From JAAFHB01 sp942493325 (GTDB lineage Bacteria > Bacteroidota > Bacteroidia > Bacteroidales > Prolixibacteraceae): a DNA stretch of 64,000 bases. The stretch is from positions 7,068,001 to 7,132,000 of the forward strand of contig OW818689.1 of the NCBI GenBank assembly GCA_942493325.1, in the 5' to 3' direction. Under the pieces are notes generated by a model that ran no database searches, was not told the DNA's origin, and saw nothing but the letters and a program-made list of their open reading frames with translations. Made by a program: the position numbers and the translations under genes. Below are positions 59,240-64,000 of this stretch, piece after piece; within the stretch, counting starts at the first letter, position 1; every line of letters begins with the position of its first letter.

Positions 59240-59542
59240 ATGAACATTGAAGAATCGCAATTGAAAAACATCATAATCTCAGCTATAGAAATAGGGATAT
59301 TAAAAGGTTCGATGCTTAAAGTTTCTTCCAGTCCTTATGTTTCGAAAAACGAGGCATTCAGAACCTATGGTAGAACGACCGTGCAAGGTTGGATTGAGCA
59401 GGGATTGATTAAGGAATTAAAGGATGGGGAAGGTACTTCAAAAATACGAATCGATAGAATTCAGCTTGCAAAAGTAGCATGCGCCAGCAACAGAGGATAT
59501 ACTAAACCAAAACCAATTAAGCAGCTGAAGGCAACAAGATGA
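59240..59542 (+). CDS. Excisionase-like helix-turn-helix protein, phage B
   Basis: A 100-residue paralogue of 54697-55014, with SKNEAFRTYGRTTVQGWIEQ as the DNA-reading part. It overlaps the next gene by 4 nt (ATGA). Confidence 0.7.
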   Translation: MNIEESQLKNIIISAIEIGILKGSMLKVSSSPYVSKNEAFRTYGRTTVQGWIEQGLIKELKDGEGTSKIRIDRIQLAKVACASNRGYTKPKPIKQLKATR

Positions 59543-59838
59543 AAAGTAACTACACGTTAAACCGCTTCTATTACGAAGCTAAGGCATTACTTGAAAAGCA
59601 CAATGTCGCTGATGATCAATACCTACTACACGTTTCGTTTGATATTAATGAAGGTCGAAAACCCGGAGAATCCAGACATTTAAATTGTACTATAAGGTAT
59701 TCTGACAATAGAGAATACAGGTTTTTCTCAGGCGAAAGAACTCCCGCATTGGCACTTGATGAATTCGAAAAAAACATCCTAAAATCAAAGGGTAAAAATT
59801 TCGATATCGATTCTGTTTCCGTTCAACTCGATGATTGA
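59539..59838 (+). CDS. Early protein shared with phage A
   Basis: A 99-residue paralogue of 54350-54685. N-terminal SNYTLNRFYYEAKALLEKH and central LNCTIRYSDNREYRFFSGER correspond. Function unknown. Confidence 0.74.
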   Translation: MKSNYTLNRFYYEAKALLEKHNVADDQYLLHVSFDINEGRKPGESRHLNCTIRYSDNREYRFFSGERTPALALDEFEKNILKSKGKNFDIDSVSVQLDD

Positions 59839-59879
59839 AAAGCGAAACTGGCAACTCATAAATCACAAATCTAAAATCA

Positions 59880-59955
59880 TAATCCCCACGGCGGGGAAAT
59901 AAAGGCCGTCGTTCTTTTCATCAATTCCCCATGCAGCGGGGGGAGCAACAAATAA
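59880..59955 (+). repeat. GC-rich intergenic block shared with phage A
   Basis: Counterpart of 54245-54340 at the same gene boundary: CCCACGGCGGGG, GGCCGTCGTTCTTTT, CCCCATGCAGCGGGGGG. The spacing of the three GC boxes is kept while linkers differ. Confidence 0.5.
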
Positions 59956-60016
59956 GTCGGGAGTGAAAATCTTCCGACTTACGAAATCACTAATCAATAA
60001 TTATAGGACTTTGCAA

Positions 60017-60214
60017 ATGACAATTAACGAATCGACTTTTACAATTAAGATTACTAAAGGAAGTATGAAACACTTCCACAGGCTTAAAATGGCACTGATC
60101 AACCTCTCGGAAGTTTTTGACACAGAAAGGGAACTTTACCTGAAAATAGTTTCTCAGATAGACATGACGCAGGACAATTATTGTCGGAAGCAATTAAATG
60201 CCAAAAATTCTTAA
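60017..60214 (+). CDS. Small early protein, phage B
   Basis: A 65-residue basic protein (start MTINESTFTIKITKG; an ATG at 59963 is possible). No motif; no counterpart seen in phage A. Confidence 0.6.
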   Translation: MTINESTFTIKITKGSMKHFHRLKMALINLSEVFDTERELYLKIVSQIDMTQDNYCRKQLNAKNS

Positions 60215-60232
60215 ACCGTAGCTTATAACATT

Positions 60233-60577
60233 ATGAAAATTAAGCAAATCTGCTTGTCGTTCCTTTATCCACGTTTTAGCACTCATGAAATGGAAAGCAG
60301 TGTACTAAAAGGCAATGAAAAATTTGAGATTACTTCGATAATCTATGATGATTTACAACCTCGATTGCCGATCCGGGCACTTGGAGCAGTCAGGACAAAT
60401 TTTGGAAGAAAACGTGCAGTATGGAACGAATATGGTGAATGTAGTATTGATGGAAAACGAAGCACCTGGCACGACATGCAAAGACCAGACAGGGACAGAA
60501 ATAATTCAGACACCACAGCCACATTGATACTGGTTGGAATGATTTTACTATTAATGAGCATTCTCAAATGGATTTAA
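60233..60577 (+). CDS. Early protein with C-terminal membrane segment, phage B
   Basis: A 114-residue protein related to 53922-54203 in its central beta-rich part, with an added C-terminal hydrophobic helix (ATLILVGMILLLMSILKW). Overlaps the next gene by 10 nt. Confidence 0.68.
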   Translation: MKIKQICLSFLYPRFSTHEMESSVLKGNEKFEITSIIYDDLQPRLPIRALGAVRTNFGRKRAVWNEYGECSIDGKRSTWHDMQRPDRDRNNSDTTATLILVGMILLLMSILKWI

Positions 60578-60948
60578 AAATCTATATAGTTGGAAAAGTA
60601 ACCGGCGAAGATCCTGATTCATGCAGGGAAAAATTTGCCGCAATGGAAAAGAACTTAAAGCGAATTGGTATTCACACGGTCATAAATCCGCTTAATATGG
60701 GTATCCCAATTTCGTGGACATGGGAACAGGCAAAAGAAATCTGCCTGGACGTATTGAAGCGAAAAGCAAATTCAATTTTTCTATTGGATGATTGGGTTAC
60801 CAGCACCGGATCGATGGAGGAGCACAAATTTGCACGTCATGCCGGTTACAGAATATACGATCAATCGGATCTTACGATGTTAGCCACCCTGCGGAATGCT
60901 CCAACGGCTGCACAATGGACAGATACTTCTGCTTTTGAATTTCCTTAA
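60568..60948 (+). CDS. DUF4406-type nucleoside deoxyribosyltransferase-like protein
   Basis: A 126-residue protein starting KIYIVGKVTGEDPDSCREKF with a central FLLDDW and STGSMEEHKFARHAGYRI. This is the pattern of the DUF4406/nucleoside 2-deoxyribosyltransferase-like family found in many phages (an N-terminal YI(S/V)G strand-loop, an acidic DDW and SxGSxxE). Likely acts on nucleotides or NAD-like substrates; exact substrate unknown. Confidence 0.75.
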   Translation: MDLKIYIVGKVTGEDPDSCREKFAAMEKNLKRIGIHTVINPLNMGIPISWTWEQAKEICLDVLKRKANSIFLLDDWVTSTGSMEEHKFARHAGYRIYDQSDLTMLATLRNAPTAAQWTDTSAFEFP

Positions 60949-61167
60949 TAAAGCATCAGAACTGCCATGAAATGAAACATCCAGCTTTCAACATGCAGCT
61001 GGTAATCAACAAATAAAACCCCATTAAATATGAAGAATCAGCATTGCCAATTTTTAGTTGGCCAGAAATTTACGTCCCTGTTTTAATCGGAACCAGCAGG
61101 GCTAGTTTGGATTGAATCTGAAAAAATTAACTCTCAATTATTATCAACTATAAAACTTAGTTTCATT
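60949..61167. other. Short intergenic region, phage B
   Basis: About 220 nt without gene. An inner promoter for the gene at 61168 is likely, but I see no clear element. Confidence 0.4.
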
Positions 61168-61485
61168 ATGTATCTACAAGAATTTAAAGCAATTGTAACA
61201 AGCGTGTCAGCAAAGCAAAAAACCAAAGACGGTAAATATGAATTTGTGGAAGTAGTCCTGACCAAACCTGCCCGAAAAGATGATTTTGGCGAGCCAATAT
61301 GTAAAGATGATGTCTTTCTCACGAAAGCCTGGAGTAAAAAAATCACCGAATTGCCTGCATTAAAAATCGGTGATAAAGTGAATGCCACATTAATTCTTCA
61401 AGGAACGACCGGAAGGGACAAGAATGATAGTAGCATTTACTATTCGCTTCAGCTGAACGTGATGAAAATATCAAAAATCGAATAA
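61168..61485 (+). CDS. Small beta-rich protein, OB-fold-like
   Basis: A 105-residue protein with alternating beta segments (FKAIVTSVSAKQKTKDGKYEFVEVVLT, KIGDKVNATLILQG, YSLQLNVMKISKI). The pattern fits an OB fold, and small OB-fold proteins in phage replication modules often bind single-stranded DNA. No acidic SSB tip is present. Inference only. Confidence 0.6.
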   Translation: MYLQEFKAIVTSVSAKQKTKDGKYEFVEVVLTKPARKDDFGEPICKDDVFLTKAWSKKITELPALKIGDKVNATLILQGTTGRDKNDSSIYYSLQLNVMKISKIE

Positions 61486-61533
61486 GCCGAATTATTCAAA
61501 GAAGAATTTATCATTTTGAAATACATTAAAAAC

Positions 61534-62127
61534 ATGCCATCATTAAACTTCAAAAAGGAATTTGTGCCTGGAGTATTGGCAATGCTGGATAATGAATATT
61601 CCAGGTTAAATAAAATTGCACCCATTACTACTACCATACGTCCTATGCGTAAAAACCTCATTAAAAAAGGCGACACTCTTTTTCTTTACGCCGGACTCAG
61701 AAGTAAACATGTAAAACGATTAGGAACCGTGATCTGTGCGAAAAACGATTCTATCGAAATTAAAGGAGACGAACTAAACGATTACTCCCTCATTATTAAT
61801 GGCATATTTCTCAAAGGTGATGAAGAATACAAGATTGCAAAGCGCAACGGATTCTTTTCGAGCCGGAGAATGGTAGAGTGGTTCAGAAAGACCTATGGAC
61901 TACCTTTTCATGGGCAATTGATTTATATGACCAACTCATACAACAGGAAATACTATTTGCATAAAAAAACGAAGGATTTGGATTTAAAAGTGAAGCTCGG
62001 AAAGTGCGAAAAAACCATTGAAATCACATCAGAACAGGCTGAACTGGTAAAGAAGAACAAGTATGTAAATGAGCTTCAATGCAAGTATAATTACGGCGTC
62101 CAATTCATTAATCCATTATTCGAATGA
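61534..62127 (+). CDS. Two-part protein with PUA/ASCH-like domain
   Basis: A 197-residue protein (start MPSLNFKKEF). Residues about 35-125 resemble an ASCH/PUA-like beta-barrel (KKGDTLFLYAGLRSKHVKRLGTV); the last 65 residues match the stand-alone phage A protein at 53094-53291. It lies before the primase in the replication module, so nucleic-acid binding is plausible. Confidence 0.65.
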   Translation: MPSLNFKKEFVPGVLAMLDNEYSRLNKIAPITTTIRPMRKNLIKKGDTLFLYAGLRSKHVKRLGTVICAKNDSIEIKGDELNDYSLIINGIFLKGDEEYKIAKRNGFFSSRRMVEWFRKTYGLPFHGQLIYMTNSYNRKYYLHKKTKDLDLKVKLGKCEKTIEITSEQAELVKKNKYVNELQCKYNYGVQFINPLFE

Positions 62128-62131
62128 ACGT

Positions 62132-62476
62132 ATGGAAAATCAAATAATTAGCAATACTGAATCAACAGAATTGGAAGTTGTCACGATCAACCAGGGACGT
62201 AGCAGATCATCGCATTTCCATATCATTAAACCGACACTGGGGATTCCGCTTAAGGTCGGGCAACCGGTAAGGTGTGTTCATCCAAAGACAAAACAAGTAA
62301 CAAAGGGCATAGTTACTAAACATTACTGGACAATTGACTGGAATGATCCGCCGGAAGGCTTCCTGCTTGGTATTTACGGAATGGAATTGGAAGCACTTAG
62401 GTCAGCACTAATGAGCCATGATCCGGGTTTTGCAAAAGAATGGGCAACAATTGTTTTAATAAAAGAGACCAACTGA
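62132..62476 (+). CDS. Small hypothetical protein before primase
   Basis: A 114-residue protein (start MENQIISN 4 nt after the preceding stop). It contains a beta-rich KVGQPVRCVHPKTKQVTKGIV part. No family recognised. The primase ATG follows its stop by 1 nt. Confidence 0.65.
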   Translation: MENQIISNTESTELEVVTINQGRSRSSHFHIIKPTLGIPLKVGQPVRCVHPKTKQVTKGIVTKHYWTIDWNDPPEGFLLGIYGMELEALRSALMSHDPGFAKEWATIVLIKETN

Positions 62477-62477
62477 A

Positions 62478-64000
62478 ATGAAAATCGAAGAAGCAAAAGA
62501 TGCGATTAACGACAATATTGTCGAAGTAATCAGTCACTTTATAGATATTAAGTCACGCGGCAGGTGGCACACTGCATGTTGCCCGTTTCACAACGAAGAT
62601 ACCCCCTCGCTGAGAATTTCAGAGGAGAAAGGGATGTTCAAATGTTTCGGTTGCGGTGTTGGTGGCGATGCCATTTTCTTCATACAGAAATACGATTCGG
62701 TAGAATTTATCGATGCAGTGAAAATTGGTGCAGAAAAATTGAATCTGCAGGTTGATTGGACGGCTGATCGTAAAAACTTCGATACGGAGGAATATATGCG
62801 AAAAGAATCTCTCAGGCTATTGTGTGGGCGGGTTGCTGAATTTTATGAACAATGTCTGCGGGAAAATAAAAAAGCACAGGAATACGTTAAGGAACGCAAA
62901 TTCGAACTAATAGAGAATGACCCATTTATGCTGGGTTATGCTCCACCGGGGGACGTCCTGATAAAATGGGCAGAAAAGAACCAGGTTAGTAGTGATCAAA
63001 TGAAAGCGGCTGGCCTAATTGCAGTATATGAGAACGGGAAAGAAGGTGACTTTTTCAAAAACAGAATCATCTTCCCGATCAGCGAAAAAAACGGGAAGGT
63101 AATTGGTTTTACAGGGAGATTACTTGAGAAAAAAGAAGGCATTTCGAAATACAAAAACTCACCGGACACGGTTATTTACTGCAAAGGTAAAGAGTTATAC
63201 GGACTCAATGTCGCAAAATCGGCGATCAGGAAAGAGAACAGGGCATACATGGTAGAGGGAAACTTCGATATAAGAAGGCTTCACTCCATTGGTGTAACCA
63301 ATACAATTGCTCCCTGCGGTACAGCGCTGACCATCGACCAGATCAGACTTTTAAAAAAGTACACAAAGAATGTAACCCTTATCTACGATGGTGACACAGC
63401 AGGGCATAAAGCGATATTAACCAATGGCGAGCTTCTGGTAAAAGAACAATGCAACGTAATGGTGATGGAAATTCCAGATAAGGAAGATCCTGATTCGCTG
63501 TTTGTTTCAATTAATAAGTTTGATGAATTCAAAGAAGAAGCACAAACTGATTACATCTATTATGTGGCGAAAAGAGGGGTGGATAAATGCAAAAACCCGG
63601 CTTTCAAATCGGAGTTCATCAAGGAAATTGCGGCGCTGATTACCAGCTATGATGATTCGAGTTTGCATGAAGTGTACATGGAGGCCGTGGCCCAGTATAT
63701 AAAACCCAAAAAAGCCCTTCAGGACCAGGTAAAATCATTGGTTTCAGAAAAAGCGCCTGTCGAAAAAAAATACTACATACCGGTAGGGATTTCGGCAGAT
63801 GAACTCAGGGAGCGCGGATTCTTCGAGGAGAAAAACTGTTACCATTTCAACGACAGCAAAGGCGAGCCTCACCAGCGCAGTAATTTCGTGTTGTCACCTC
63901 TTTTCCATATTGAATCGACAATCAATGCCAAGCGACTTTATCAGGTGAAAAATGCAATAGGATTAACTCGTGTAATAGAAATTCCGCAAAAAGACCTGGT
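62478..64000 (+). CDS. dnaG: DnaG-type primase, cut by window edge, phage B
   Basis: The frame is open for 507 codons to the right edge. The N-terminal CHC2 zinc finger has C35, H38, C56 and C59 (CCPFH ... CFGCG). A Toprim domain follows with MVEGNFDI, CGTALT and LIYDGDTAG. After residue 420 the sequence turns into a further domain, so it is probably a primase fused to a helicase or helicase-binding part. It synthesises primers for phage replication. Confidence 0.92.
   Translation, partial: MKIEEAKDAINDNIVEVISHFIDIKSRGRWHTACCPFHNEDTPSLRISEEKGMFKCFGCGVGGDAIFFIQKYDSVEFIDAVKIGAEKLNLQVDWTADRKNFDTEEYMRKESLRLLCGRVAEFYEQCLRENKKAQEYVKERKFELIENDPFMLGYAPPGDVLIKWAEKNQVSSDQMKAAGLIAVYENGKEGDFFKNRIIFPISEKNGKVIGFTGRLLEKKEGISKYKNSPDTVIYCKGKELYGLNVAKSAIRKENRAYMVEGNFDIRRLHSIGVTNTIAPCGTALTIDQIRLLKKYTKNVTLIYDGDTAGHKAILTNGELLVKEQCNVMVMEIPDKEDPDSLFVSINKFDEFKEEAQTDYIYYVAKRGVDKCKNPAFKSEFIKEIAALITSYDDSSLHEVYMEAVAQYIKPKKALQDQVKSLVSEKAPVEKKYYIPVGISADELRERGFFEEKNCYHFNDSKGEPHQRSNFVLSPLFHIESTINAKRLYQVKNAIGLTRVIEIPQKDL

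Overview
The window looks like Bacteroidota DNA carrying one decayed and at least one apparently intact prophage. Evidence for the phylum: gene starts lack Shine-Dalgarno sequences and have A-rich leaders, recognisable promoters carry the TAnnTTTG -7 box, and the replication genes are of the VirE-like/DnaC-like type common in that phylum. No rRNA or complete tRNA is present.

Layout. From 1 to about 57.9 kb nearly all phage genes read leftwards (minus strand); I call this prophage A. From its attachment end it has an integrase (56437-57762), a CI/LexA-like repressor (55651-56379, plus), a leftward early module with a helicase loader, a VirE-type helicase and an iteron-rich putative origin (50.4-55.3 kb), a HicAB cassette, head genes (48.6-45.2 kb: putative protease-scaffold, major capsid), terminase genes (44.0-40.0 kb), a block of small accessory genes (39-25 kb), and then portal, connector and tail genes (15.9-3.9 kb). 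At 57973-58021 lies the 3' half of a tRNA-Pro(CGG), a typical attachment core. On its other side a second, related phage (B) runs rightwards: repressor, Cro-like gene, early genes paralogous to those of A, and a DnaG primase cut by the window edge. The two look like tandem prophages in one tRNA gene.

Prophage A is broken. Its portal gene is split by an IS66 element with an 8-bp target duplication. A second IS66, itself split by a third IS66 in opposite orientation, lies just upstream, and a fourth is cut by the left edge. The tape-measure gene is short, and a tail-like gene at the left is a frameshifted chimera.

The accessory load is large. A defence-type island (caspase-NACHT protein, HigBA-SecB-like toxin-antitoxin-chaperone set, metallo-beta-lactamase-fold protein, type I R-M) has been added around a row of small genes. 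Single-gene cassettes flanked by attC-like palindromes sit between late genes at three places. Two degenerate group II intron 3' ends abut attC-like core sites.

The most unusual signals are non-coding: (i) five identically spaced promoters (TGTCCTTT, 26 nt, TAnnTTTG) before late gene blocks; (ii) a structured ~220-nt element in three copies with covarying helices and G-U pairs that favour the plus strand; (iii) six start-codon-proximal hairpins with one loop consensus and covarying stems; (iv) a second two-copy RNA-like element of about 400 nt.
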